64,000 nt of DNA from Flavobacteriales bacterium (GTDB lineage Bacteria > Bacteroidota > Bacteroidia > Flavobacteriales_E > Vicingaceae). The stretch is from the NCBI GenBank assembly GCA_013359255.1, contig JABWCF010000008.1, positions 124,001 to 188,000 on the forward strand, read 5' to 3'. Made by a program: the position numbers and the translations under genes. Below, in pieces: positions 44,783 to 53,976 of the stretch. The notes beneath the pieces are model-generated. The model made no database searches and was not told the DNA's origin. It worked only from the letters and a program-made list of their open reading frames with translations. Every line of letters starts with the position of its first letter. Within the stretch, counting starts at the first letter, position 1.

Positions 44783-45175
44783 TTAGTTGTTTACAATTAA
44801 ATAAGTATAATAATTATCTTCTTCTACATCAATTTTAATAAGGTATATTCCATTTTTGATATAGGATAATGAATAATTATTATTATCAATACTTTGATGG
44901 TTATAGGTTTTAATTTCATGCCCGTTTATTGTAAGAAGACTAACTGATTTAATGTTGTTTGGTGGAATTGAAAGGTGAAATAAATCCCCCGATGGATTTG
45001 GGAAGACCAGATTCTTCATCTTTTGAATATTGGAATGAGTCCCCACATATTGTAAATTAAAATTGATATGATACGTAATTGTATCAAATTCATTTTGTAT
45101 ATAAATATTTAATGAGTCTTGATTGCAAAGGTCAAGTGTCAATAAAGTATCTGTTTTTATCTATCTGTATTTCAT
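44783..45175 (-). pseudogene. remnant of a T9SS cargo protein (sorting tail only)
   Basis: The last 75 or so residues are an intact type A sorting tail (LVFPNPSGDLFHLSIP, VSLLTINGHEIKTYN, LSYIKNGIYLIKIDVEEDN). In the same frame upstream come only about 55 residues, then a TAG after MKYR at the ATG at 45175. There is no signal peptide and no cargo domain, so the product could not be exported. I read it as the decayed 3' end of a surface protein like those at 19-22 kb. The possibility of a TTG-started 119-residue protein remains but makes little sense for a sorting tail. Confidence 0.65.
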
Positions 45176-45668
45176 GTTTTTAATTTGTATTTTTGCTTAT
45201 AATTCGTTGCAATAGAATTTATGAATGAATTATAGAACTATCACAGGCTTCGTCAGTAAAGAGAATTCAGAATATTTCAAAAGCCAAAACAGATACGATA
45301 AAACAACGAAAGCATTGAAAACACTGCATTTTATTTGGCTCATTTCAGGGGTTTAAAAGAGGTAGAAATTACCTATTATAGGTAAAAGCAAATCTTAAAT
45401 AGCGTTTTAGATAGTTTAAATAAATAACTAACCCGTAGTGCATTTCGAAGAATTTTTCATAAAAAGGATATCAGTTTGAGTTTTTTCTGAAGGAAAAAGT
45501 AAAGTTTATACTGAGTTTAATCGAAGTAAGAACACATCTTTTTTATCGGAAATTCGCATTCTCGATACAAATTTAACTCATTTTAATTGTGAAATTTACT
45601 CGAATTGACAATTTTTTTACAAATGCAGTACGATTATAACTACTGTAAAAACATACTGCTTTAAAAAT
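45176..45668. other. about 490 bp with little coding signal
   Basis: Contains one 43-codon plus-strand ORF at 45225-45356 (MNYRTITGFVSKENSEYF...), which I do not recognise and cannot support, and otherwise AT-rich sequence. It may include further debris of the T9SS remnant or of a lost mobile segment. No terminal repeats or transposase fragments were recognised. Confidence 0.35.
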
Positions 45669-45676
45669 TAACTTTG
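45669..45676 (+). promoter_or_regulatory. uvrA: Bacteroidota -7 promoter element for uvrA
   Basis: TAACTTTG, a full match to TAnnTTTG, 27 bases before the ATG at 45704. No -33 TTG at the right spacing. It overlaps the alternative TTG start at 45674, which speaks for the ATG. Confidence 0.45.
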
Positions 45677-45703
45677 CCGCTTTATTACGGCAGGAATACA
45701 CAA

Positions 45704-48556
45704 ATGAATGCAGAAAAAAATGTAGAAGAAAAACTAGAGGTATATGGGGCCAAAGTGCACAATCTTAAAAACATTGATGTGGTTATACCCCGAAACAAAC
45801 TAGTTGTTATTACGGGGTTAAGCGGAAGTGGAAAGTCGTCCTTAGCGTTCGACACTATTTTTGCCGAAGGACAAAGGCGGTACATGGAAAGTTTTGCCGC
45901 TTATGCTCGACAGTTTTTGGGTAATTACGAAAGACCCGATGTAGATAAAATTACAGGACTCTCGCCTGTTATTTCCATAGAACAAAAAACCGTTAGTAAA
46001 AATCCGCGTTCTACCGTAGGCACGATTACCGAAGTGTACGATTTTTTACGATTGTTGTTTGCTCGCTCGTCCGAAGCATACTCGTACGTTACGGGCGAAA
46101 AAATGGTAAAATATTCTGAACCACAAATTTTAGAATACATATTAAATGATTACTCCGATAAAAAAATATATCTGCTCGCACCTATAGTAAAAGGAAGAAA
46201 AGGGCATTATCGCGAGTTGATACAGAATATTCGAAAACAAGGCTATTTAAGGCTAAGAATTGATGGAGAAATTTTTGAGGTTACAGATAAAATTCAGTTA
46301 GATCGCTATAAAGTTCATGATATTGATGTGGTAGTAGATCGGTTACAGATACATGCCGACCACAAGGATCGAATTGCAGAATCGTTAAAAACGGCATTAA
46401 AACTGGGAAAAGGAGTAATCATGATTGCCGAGATGGAGAATCCTATCCAAATCAGGTATTTTAGTAAACATTTAATGTGTCCCACTTCGGGTATTGCCTA
46501 TGCCGAGCCCGAACCCAATCTTTTTTCCTTTAATTCACCATACGGAGCTTGCCCCAAATGTAGCGGGCTGGGGCTAGTTCCCGAGGTGGATATAAAAAAA
46601 ATTATCCCTAACCCTAAAAAAAATATTTACAACGGAGGCATTGCTCCTTTAGGCGATTTTAAAAATAATTGGATTTACAAGCAAATAGAAGCCATTGGAG
46701 AAAAATATGGTTTTACAATAAAAACACCTATAGAGAATATTTCGCAACAGGGCCTGAATACCATTCTTTATGGTACCGATGAAGTGCTGAAAATAAAAAC
46801 GATGTATGGCGGAGAATCGCATACCTATTCCTCAAATTTCGAAGGTGTAATAAACTTTATCATTCGTCAGCACGAAGAAAATCCAAGTAAGGCAATAGAA
46901 AAGTGGGTAGAAAATTTTATGAATAATATTACCTGCAAAGAATGTAACGGAAGCCGATTAAAAAAAGAGGCCTTGTATTTTAAAATTGGAGATAAAAATA
47001 TTGCCGATTTGGCCCAACTAGATATACAAAATTTATATCACTGGAGTAGCCACGTTGAAAAAACATTGGAAAAAAATAAAAAAATAATTGCACACGAAAT
47101 TTTAAAAGAAATAAATTCCAGATTACAGTTTTTATTAAACGTAGGATTAGATTACCTTCATTTAAACAGAACGGCAAAAACCCTTTCGGGGGGCGAAGCA
47201 CAACGCATAAGACTAGCTACACAAATAGGCTCTCAATTGGTAAATGTGTTGTATATTTTAGACGAACCCAGTATTGGCTTACACCCAAGAGATAATAATA
47301 AACTCATTCAGTCTCTCTGTAGTTTGCGAGATATGGGGAACTCCGTTATTGTGGTAGAACACGATAAAGAAATTATGCTGGCCTCCGACTGGATTGTAGA
47401 TATTGGTCCTAAAGCAGGAGTTCATGGAGGTAAAATTGTTGGAGAAGGTAATCCTAAGCAATTTCTAAAACAACACTCTCTTACTGCAAAATACCTGAGA
47501 AATGAATTGAAAATTGAAATTCCTGAAAAGAGAAGAAGCGGGAATGGAAAAAAAATAATTCTGCACAAAGCACAGGGGCACAACCTTAAAAACATTACCG
47601 TAGAATTTCCTCTCGGCAAAATGATTTGTGTAACGGGAGTTTCCGGTAGTGGCAAATCATCACTCATTCACGGAACCCTTTATCCGTTATTAAAAAACAA
47701 TTTGTATTTTACAAAAAGTGCAGCCCTGCCATATGAAAAACTTACAGGAATTGAACACATTGATAAGGTTATTGAAGTAGACCAATCACCCATAGGCAGA
47801 ACCCCTCGCTCTAATCCGGCAACTTACACGGGCGTTTTTTCCGATATACGCATTTTGTTTACAATGTTGCCCGAAGCAAAAATTAGAGGATATAAACCCG
47901 GGCGTTTTTCCTTTAATGTAAAAGGAGGCCGTTGCGAATCTTGTATGGGGGCAGGTATTAAAACCATCGAAATGAATTTTTTACCCGATGTGTATGTAGA
48001 GTGTACGGAATGTAACGGAAAACGGTATAATCGCGAAACACAAGAGGTTCGCTACAAAGGAAAATCGATTAGCGATGTGTTGGATATGACCATTGATGTA
48101 GCCGTAATTTTTTTCGAAAATATACCTGCTATTTTAAACAAAATAAAAACACTGCAAGAGGTTGGATTAGGATACATTAAACTCGGTCAACCCTCTACCA
48201 CCCTTTCGGGAGGTGAGGCACAACGCATAAAACTGGCCACCGAACTTTCTAAAAGGGCTACAGGAAAAACGCTTTACATTATGGATGAACCCACTACTGG
48301 CCTGCATTTCGAAGACATCAGAATTCTAATGAACGTATTAAATAAACTAGCCGATACAGGAAATACCATTTTAATTATTGAGCATAATCTTGATATTATT
48401 AAATGTGCAGACCACATTATAGACTTGGGTCCGGAAGGAGGAGAAAAAGGCGGAAACCTCCTTTACGAAGGCTTGCCTGAAAACATACCCAATCACCCCA
48501 AAAGTTTTACAGCTCAGTATTTGAAAAACGAAATAAATTCCAAGAGAAATGGGTAA
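45704..48556 (+). CDS. uvrA: excinuclease ABC subunit A
   Basis: 950-residue damage-sensing ATPase of nucleotide excision repair. Two ABC modules: Walker A sites [20 protein letters not shown] and [17 protein letters not shown]; signatures [17 protein letters not shown] and [17 protein letters not shown]; Walker [14 protein letters not shown] and [12 protein letters not shown]. Zinc-binding Cys pairs are seen in [25 protein letters not shown] and CTECNGKR; one N-terminal pair is reduced ([10 protein letters not shown]), which I recall as usual for Bacteroidota UvrA. I chose the ATG at 45704 over a TTG 10 codons earlier because the latter overlaps the promoter box. Confidence 0.97.
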   Translation: MNAEKNVEEKLEVYGAKVHNLKNIDVVIPRNKLVVITGLSGSGKSSLAFDTIFAEGQRRYMESFAAYARQFLGNYERPDVDKITGLSPVISIEQKTVSKNPRSTVGTITEVYDFLRLLFARSSEAYSYVTGEKMVKYSEPQILEYILNDYSDKKIYLLAPIVKGRKGHYRELIQNIRKQGYLRLRIDGEIFEVTDKIQLDRYKVHDIDVVVDRLQIHADHKDRIAESLKTALKLGKGVIMIAEMENPIQIRYFSKHLMCPTSGIAYAEPEPNLFSFNSPYGACPKCSGLGLVPEVDIKKIIPNPKKNIYNGGIAPLGDFKNNWIYKQIEAIGEKYGFTIKTPIENISQQGLNTILYGTDEVLKIKTMYGGESHTYSSNFEGVINFIIRQHEENPSKAIEKWVENFMNNITCKECNGSRLKKEALYFKIGDKNIADLAQLDIQNLYHWSSHVEKTLEKNKKIIAHEILKEINSRLQFLLNVGLDYLHLNRTAKTLSGGEAQRIRLATQIGSQLVNVLYILDEPSIGLHPRDNNKLIQSLCSLRDMGNSVIVVEHDKEIMLASDWIVDIGPKAGVHGGKIVGEGNPKQFLKQHSLTAKYLRNELKIEIPEKRRSGNGKKIILHKAQGHNLKNITVEFPLGKMICVTGVSGSGKSSLIHGTLYPLLKNNLYFTKSAALPYEKLTGIEHIDKVIEVDQSPIGRTPRSNPATYTGVFSDIRILFTMLPEAKIRGYKPGRFSFNVKGGRCESCMGAGIKTIEMNFLPDVYVECTECNGKRYNRETQEVRYKGKSISDVLDMTIDVAVIFFENIPAILNKIKTLQEVGLGYIKLGQPSTTLSGGEAQRIKLATELSKRATGKTLYIMDEPTTGLHFEDIRILMNVLNKLADTGNTILIIEHNLDIIKCADHIIDLGPEGGEKGGNLLYEGLPENIPNHPKSFTAQYLKNEINSKRNG

Positions 48557-48691
48557 GATTCCACTTAGTTCTCTTTTTGTTTGTAAATAATTTTATTCTG
48601 TAGGCATTAAAAATAACACACATTTAGTTTATTAACAAGCAAAGTGTTAATAGAAAAATTTATACAAAACAAAAAGCCCTTTCAATTATTT

Positions 48692-48699
48692 TAGTTTTG
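48692..48699 (+). promoter_or_regulatory. possible -7 element upstream of the three-gene envelope cluster
   Basis: TAGTTTTG matches TAnnTTTG. The leader to the ATG at 48803 would be about 100 bases, longer than at other genes here, and no -33 box is clear. Confidence 0.3.
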
Positions 48700-48802
48700 G
48701 TTTGTCGAATAAAATCTTTTCGGCAAAGAAATGAGAATACTTAGAAATTATTCAAGAAAAAAATATCTTACCTTAGTCGATAAAACATTAAACTTTACGG
48801 CT

Positions 48803-50104
48803 ATGGAAACGAATTTTTATTCTCGCCTTTCTTTCTTTTTTTTACTTATCATTAGCATGCCTCTATTGGCACAAGAAGAAAATACTAAAAAGTTTTATCC
48901 ACCGGCTATCGGAGCAAATATTGGAGCTCTTACTTTTTCCGGTGATATTGGAAAAAACAATAAATCTTCTTTATACACCAATACTCGATGGGGGTATGGA
49001 TTCTTTTTAGAACAAAAGTTCGGAAATATTTTCGGAGTTCAATTAAATGGGCTAATGGGAAAGCTTTCCAAAAACGAAACCGATACCAATTTGTATAGGA
49101 ATTTTGAAACTCCTATCATGCAGTTTGATTTAAGCTTGCTATTAGATTTCGATAACGGTAAAATTATCAATAACACTTCAGGTTTTGCTCCCTTTCTTTC
49201 ATTAGGTTTCGGTTATATGCAGTTCGATTCGCATACCGATGCCCTCGATGAGAACGGTAAACCCTATTACGTATGGAATGACGGATCGTTGCGAGATCTT
49301 CCGCAAAGCGACACCACGTTGGGCATCGCTAAATTTGTAAAAAGAGATTACAAATATGAAACCCAGTTAACCGATAGCCTTGTAAACTACCAACGAAACA
49401 CATTTACCATACCTCTTCGGTTTGGATTGAAATATAAATTTTCAGAAGCACTTCACGCTAGATTAACGGCAGCGTATTTTATTACCATGTCCGATTATAT
49501 TGATAATACAGCATTGAGTGGAAAAGATAAGTTCTTATACACCTCCCTTTCATTACAGTATAACATAGGCAGAAAATCTAAAACAGAAAAAATAAAAGAA
49601 GACACCGAACGCTACAAAAATGTAGATTTTAATTCTCTAATGGTTGAAGATACAGATAAAGATGGGGTAATAGATTGGAACGATAAATGTTCTAATACTC
49701 CGCAGGGAGTGAAAGTAGATAAAGACGGTTGCCCCTTAGATGATGACGGAGACGGAGTACCTAACTATTTAGATGAAGAGCCGAACACTCCTCAGGGAAA
49801 CTATGTAGATGATAGAGGGCGAACCATAAAGTTTGAAGAGATTAAAAATAATGAAGATGCTATCGAAACACAAAAAACTATTTTTTATCAGGAAAACAGA
49901 GAAGATAAAAGTATAGAAGAAATAAAATCGAATGCTCCGGCTCCTATTGATATACCTAAAGAATTTAAAACTATTGATTTTGATAGTGACGGGTTTATTT
50001 CTTCCCAAGAAGTAACAAAAGCAATAGACGATTATTTTGACGGAAAAAATAATATGTCGGTTGAGCTATTACATAAACTAGTCGACTTCTTCTTTGAACA
50101 ATAA
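48803..50104 (+). CDS. outer-membrane beta-barrel protein with TSP3 repeats and a C-terminal EF-hand
   Basis: 433 residues from the ATG at 48803, which gives a proper signal peptide (ending MPLLAQ); the frame is open 24 codons earlier. An N-terminal eight-strand-like barrel (about 30-265) resembles OmpA/porin-type barrels: GANIGALTFSGDIGKNN, FAPFLSLGFGYMQFDSH, ALHARLTAAYFITMSDYID, FLYTSLSLQYNIG. Then thrombospondin type-3 calcium repeats (DTDKDGVIDWNDKCSNTPQG, DDDGDGVPNYLDEEPNTPQG) and a terminal EF-hand (FDSDGFISSQEVTKAIDDYF). OmpA proteins normally end in a peptidoglycan-binding domain; there is none here. It is followed 10 bases later by a SPOR protein, so wall contact may come from the neighbours. 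First gene of a three-gene cluster. Confidence 0.82.
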   Translation: METNFYSRLSFFFLLIISMPLLAQEENTKKFYPPAIGANIGALTFSGDIGKNNKSSLYTNTRWGYGFFLEQKFGNIFGVQLNGLMGKLSKNETDTNLYRNFETPIMQFDLSLLLDFDNGKIINNTSGFAPFLSLGFGYMQFDSHTDALDENGKPYYVWNDGSLRDLPQSDTTLGIAKFVKRDYKYETQLTDSLVNYQRNTFTIPLRFGLKYKFSEALHARLTAAYFITMSDYIDNTALSGKDKFLYTSLSLQYNIGRKSKTEKIKEDTERYKNVDFNSLMVEDTDKDGVIDWNDKCSNTPQGVKVDKDGCPLDDDGDGVPNYLDEEPNTPQGNYVDDRGRTIKFEEIKNNEDAIETQKTIFYQENREDKSIEEIKSNAPAPIDIPKEFKTIDFDSDGFISSQEVTKAIDDYFDGKNNMSVELLHKLVDFFFEQ

Positions 50105-50114
50105 ATAAAAAACC

Positions 50115-51425
50115 ATGATAAAACAACTCATCCTTTTATTAAACCTTTTCGCAGTAATCATTTATAACACCTTCTTCCCCTCCGGAGTAACCATCGAAAA
50201 CAAAACACCTCAAAGCCTTAAACCGGGAGAAGAAACCACTGTAGAAATAATCATTAACAAAGGAGAAGTGAGTAGCTTTGCAAAGCTAGAACAAATTATA
50301 CCGGCCGGCTTTACCGTAACGCAACTCGAAAATGCGGGAGCCACCTTCTCTTTTACCGATCAAAAAGTAAAGTTTATCTGGATGTCCTTACCAGCCGATG
50401 CTCAATTTAAGGTTAGTTACAAACTAAAAGCAGCAGCCGATGTAAAAGGCTCTTACAGTATTACCGGAAAGTTTTCTTTCATATTAAATAACGAACGAAG
50501 CTCTATAGATATTCCCAACGCCAACATTACCATTAATACCGGAGAAGTGGTTAAAGTGGAAGAACCAAAAGAAGAACCCAAAAAAGAAGAGCCCAAAGAA
50601 ACCCCACCTACAGTAAACGAAGTAAAGTCTATTCCTTCTGTTTCTTGTAAAAGAACTGTTTCTTCACAAAACAATAGCGAGTATACCATAAATATTAAAA
50701 TAGAAAAAGAAAACATAGAAGGATTTGTAAAAATAGAAGAACTCGTTCCTTCCGGATTCTCTGTATCAGAAATACAATCGGCAGGAGCTACTTTTTCTTT
50801 TTCCGAAGACAAAGTAAAATTTATGTGGGTAGCTGTACCATCGACAAAAAACATGGAAGTATCGTATAAGCTTACAGCCAATAATGCAACTACCGGAAAT
50901 TATACACTCTCCGGTGTATTCTCGTATATGCAAGGAGAAGAAAACAAAAAGTATTTGTTAGATAATTCGCTATTTACATACAAAGCCATCGAAGTGATTA
51001 CTCAAAAAATAGAAGAGCCAAAAAAAGAGGAAACAATAAAAGAAGAGCCTGTAAAAACTACGGTTAAAGAAGAACCCACTAAAACAAAAGAAGAACAAAA
51101 CAGCCGTAGTACCACCTCCAATATTCCATTACCCGATAAAAGTGTAAAATATAGAGTACAGATTGCGGCCACTCACCAAAACATCTCTGATAATCACTTT
51201 AAAAACAAATTTAGTTTAAACGAAAAAATTGCCCGCGAAATGCACGAAGGATGGAATAAATTTACCATTGGAGGATACACTACATACAAAGAAGCTCGCG
51301 ATAAAAGGAATGTTGTTTGGAACAACCATAAAATTACCGATGCGTTTGTTACGGCATATAATAATGGAGTAAGGGTTACCGTTCAAGAAGCCTTAATGAT
51401 TTCTAATCAAAAATGGATTCAATAG
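50115..51425 (+). CDS. exported protein with two unnamed beta domains and a SPOR domain
   Basis: 436 residues. A short hydrophobic leader (MIKQLILLLNLFAVIIYN) is followed by beta domain A (about 25-140), a Pro/Lys/Glu linker (VEEPKEEPKKEEPKETPP), beta domain B (about 170-290), a second KEEP-type linker and a SPOR domain (about 348-428: VKYRVQIAATHQNIS to AFVTAYNNGVRVTVQEAL). A and B share SFAKLEQIIPAGFTV / GFVKIEELVPSGFSV, GATFSF, and VKFIWMSLPADAQ / VKFMWVAVPSTKN, so the domain is duplicated, and the same domain occurs once at 10425-11150. The SPOR domain should tether it to peptidoglycan, the linkers spanning the periplasm. I cannot name the beta domain. Middle gene of the cluster. Confidence 0.8.
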   Translation: MIKQLILLLNLFAVIIYNTFFPSGVTIENKTPQSLKPGEETTVEIIINKGEVSSFAKLEQIIPAGFTVTQLENAGATFSFTDQKVKFIWMSLPADAQFKVSYKLKAAADVKGSYSITGKFSFILNNERSSIDIPNANITINTGEVVKVEEPKEEPKKEEPKETPPTVNEVKSIPSVSCKRTVSSQNNSEYTINIKIEKENIEGFVKIEELVPSGFSVSEIQSAGATFSFSEDKVKFMWVAVPSTKNMEVSYKLTANNATTGNYTLSGVFSYMQGEENKKYLLDNSLFTYKAIEVITQKIEEPKKEETIKEEPVKTTVKEEPTKTKEEQNSRSTTSNIPLPDKSVKYRVQIAATHQNISDNHFKNKFSLNEKIAREMHEGWNKFTIGGYTTYKEARDKRNVVWNNHKITDAFVTAYNNGVRVTVQEALMISNQKWIQ

Positions 51426-51467
51426 TATTGTAAGTTTTACTACTTTTACGGAGTTGTTAAATGATTA

Positions 51468-53516
51468 ATGAAACTAACCCCTCCATATATACTTCTTCTA
51501 ATATTACTTTTACCCACACATTTACTTTTGGCACAAACTTCAGACTCCTTAGAAGTAGAAGTTGAAAAATCAAATGAAGAAACATTTATTCTAAAACCAA
51601 CCATTGGGCTAGGAGCAGGCTCTCTTAAATTTTATGGCGATGTGTTGGATATGAAATACGGAAACCCCATTATTGGCCGTTTTGCATACGAGCTAAGTAT
51701 AGCCAACGATTTAACCGATTTTTTAAAATTAAAACTATACGTTTTGTGGGGACAAACCAGTGCCAACGAACGCAATACAGACAGAAACCTTAACTTTAAA
51801 TCGAGAATATCTACCGGAGGCGTAATTCTTAACTACAACTTTCATCATCTGCTTAATAAAAACCGAACACTCAGCCCATTTATTGGTTTAGGAATTGAAT
51901 CATTAGAATTTCATTCTAAAACAGACTTATACGACCAGTACGGTAATCAGTACCATTATTGGAGCGATGGCTCGATACGCAATTTACCCGAAGATGCCCC
52001 AAACGCATCCGATGCCATACGTATACAACGCGATTATTTTTATGAAACCGACCTGAGAGAAAGTAATTACGATGGATACGGTAAATACCCAGAAAGAACA
52101 TGGGCTGTGCCTATAGGTACAGGATTTATCATGCACCTTAGCAAACATCTCGATTTTGTACTTTCCAGTTTCTTACATCTTTCATTTTCCGATTTAATAG
52201 ACAACATTACCAAAGAAAGCGAAGGCGATAGAATGGGCCTACACTTAGGAAACAAAGGAAAAGATAAACTTCTTTTTACCTCCGTGTCATTACACTATAA
52301 CTTTCAAATAGAAGAAGCAAAAAGAATAGAAAAATTAAATCAAAAAAATATAGACTACCTTGCTATTGATGGAGGAGACTATGACCAAGACGGAGTAAAC
52401 GACTTTATAGACGAGTGTCATGTTACACCACCAAATGTGAAAGTAAACGAAAAAGGCTGCCCCCTTGATTCAGACAAAGATGGCATTCCGGATTATGCCG
52501 ATGTAGAACTTAACACCTCTTTTGGTGTGCCCGTTTTACCCGATGGAAGTACCTTTACCGATCAACTCATCTTGAAAGATTATCTTGATTATATGGATTC
52601 TACCGGCCTTAGCAATGCCGAAACCATTTACCGTAAAATGGGAAACAACAACTACAAATCTAAAAAATATATGGTGCAGGTAGGTAGTTTTAAAACTGGC
52701 ATAGACAATGAGGATATTAACCGCTTTTTAAGTATTGCCGATGTAAAAATTACTACCTATGGTGACACTCTTACGGTAATAACGGTAGGAAATTATGATA
52801 ATTTACCCGATGCTCTTAAACGAAAAATTCAACTTACAGAACAAGGTTACGCAACTGCCGAAATTGTAAGTCAAAACGATAAAGGCATTATAGAAACCGT
52901 AGGAGATGAAGACAATAATAAGCCGGTTAACAATAAACAACCGCTTGCGAATAAAGACGATGAAACATTTTACAGAGTTCAGCTTGGTGCATTCAACAAA
53001 AAACAACCTTTATCTGATTTTACAGGAGTATCCGATTTACTCGAAATAAAAACAGATGATGGTTTGTTCCGCTATTTCTCCGGTTCTTTTAAAGATAAAA
53101 ACAATGCCGAACAACACAAAAACGAGATGAAGCAGAAAGGATTTCAGGACTCATTTGTTGCCGAATATAAAGGTGGTAACAGAGTAGCAATTTATGGTTC
53201 CGGAAATGATATTAATGTTACGAATCCTCCCGGTTCCAAGTACAAAAAAGAAAATATTTCGTACCGTGTACAATTGGGTATTTTCAGAAACCAGTTACCT
53301 AAAGAGATTTTAGGAGAATATCTAAAACTAGGAACCGTGGAAACGATTAAAGAAGGCGAACTTACAAGGTATGTGTCGGGAAATTTTAAATCGTACACCG
53401 AAGCGGAAAATTTAAAAAATGAACTGATTGTAAAGGGTTTTGAAACAGCCTTTGTAATTTCTTTTCACAATCAGGAAATGATTTCGGTTAAAGAAGCTAA
53501 AGCACTTACCGAATAA
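51468..53516 (+). CDS. outer-membrane barrel protein with TSP3 repeats and three SPOR-like domains
   Basis: 682 residues. Signal peptide (ending HLLLAQ), barrel (about 30-285) paralogous to that of the gene two upstream (LSPFIGLGIESLEFHSK and the shared YWSDGSIRNLP / VWNDGSLRDLP), TSP3 repeats (YDQDGVNDFIDECHVTPPN, DSDKDGIPDYADVELN), then SPOR-like repeats at about 398-475, 502-580 and 597-680, each starting with YxVQxGxF (KYMVQVGSFKTG, FYRVQLGAFNKK, SYRVQLGIFRNQ). The layout is that of an OmpA-family porin-anchor in which SPOR domains replace OmpA_C. It would link the outer membrane to peptidoglycan at sites of denuded glycan, such as division sites; this is an inference from known SPOR binding. 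Last gene of the cluster. Confidence 0.83.
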   Translation: MKLTPPYILLLILLLPTHLLLAQTSDSLEVEVEKSNEETFILKPTIGLGAGSLKFYGDVLDMKYGNPIIGRFAYELSIANDLTDFLKLKLYVLWGQTSANERNTDRNLNFKSRISTGGVILNYNFHHLLNKNRTLSPFIGLGIESLEFHSKTDLYDQYGNQYHYWSDGSIRNLPEDAPNASDAIRIQRDYFYETDLRESNYDGYGKYPERTWAVPIGTGFIMHLSKHLDFVLSSFLHLSFSDLIDNITKESEGDRMGLHLGNKGKDKLLFTSVSLHYNFQIEEAKRIEKLNQKNIDYLAIDGGDYDQDGVNDFIDECHVTPPNVKVNEKGCPLDSDKDGIPDYADVELNTSFGVPVLPDGSTFTDQLILKDYLDYMDSTGLSNAETIYRKMGNNNYKSKKYMVQVGSFKTGIDNEDINRFLSIADVKITTYGDTLTVITVGNYDNLPDALKRKIQLTEQGYATAEIVSQNDKGIIETVGDEDNNKPVNNKQPLANKDDETFYRVQLGAFNKKQPLSDFTGVSDLLEIKTDDGLFRYFSGSFKDKNNAEQHKNEMKQKGFQDSFVAEYKGGNRVAIYGSGNDINVTNPPGSKYKKENISYRVQLGIFRNQLPKEILGEYLKLGTVETIKEGELTRYVSGNFKSYTEAENLKNELIVKGFETAFVISFHNQEMISVKEAKALTE

Positions 53517-53559
53517 ATATTGGCATATTAATTGTTTTATAGGCACAAACTTATAAACT

Positions 53560-53841
53560 ATGAAAAAAATAATTTTTAGCTTTATAATCGCCATAATAGT
53601 TGGCATTACAAGCACTTCGGCTCAAAGCAAATCAAACAATGCTTCCCATCAAACCACAACTCAAAACCGATTAAAACAAAAACCGGTAAAAAGAACCATA
53701 TCTGCAAACGCTGTTTCTATGGAATCGTCTGCTGCAAAACAAAGCAAACCAACGAACACCCCACCGCAAAATGGAGGTAGTTTTGGCCGAAAAGAAATAA
53801 AAGCACAACCTGCTCCGGTAAACACTTTACCTAAAAAATAA
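53560..53841 (+). CDS. small exported hypothetical protein
   Basis: 93 residues: signal peptide (MKKIIFSFIIAIIVGITSTSAQ) and a low-complexity mature part rich in Lys, Asn, Gln, Thr and Pro with no hydrophobic core (SKSNNASHQTTTQNRLKQK, QSKPTNTPPQNGGSFG). It is probably disordered in the periplasm; no family recognised. A clear terminator follows (53866-53890). It starts 43 bases after the cluster's last gene and may share its transcript. Confidence 0.65.
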   Translation: MKKIIFSFIIAIIVGITSTSAQSKSNNASHQTTTQNRLKQKPVKRTISANAVSMESSAAKQSKPTNTPPQNGGSFGRKEIKAQPAPVNTLPKK

Positions 53842-53865
53842 TACGTTCAATAACTTAGAGTATAC

Positions 53866-53890
53866 AAAGCCCTTCGGTAGCAGGGCTTTT
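53866..53890 (+). terminator. terminator after the small exported protein
   Basis: Eight-base stem AAAGCCCT (53866-53873) / AGGGCTTT (53882-53889) with an 8-base loop and a T-rich run after it, 24 bases past the stop. Confidence 0.8.
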
Positions 53891-53976
53891 GCTTTATCAC
53901 ACAACTAAATTTTGTATTGCAAAGAATATTTTACACCTTTGTGTAAAGCGAATATTTATCTTATTATCATTTATTT

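Noticed and set aside
45225-45356. 43-codon plus-strand ORF
   Set aside because: There is no recognisable family, ribosome-binding site or promoter; it lies in decayed sequence.
41139-45703. Integrated element with att sites at the tRNA-Arg
   Set aside because: I found no copy of the tRNA 3' end in the following 4.5 kb and no integrase, so attachment sites cannot be claimed.
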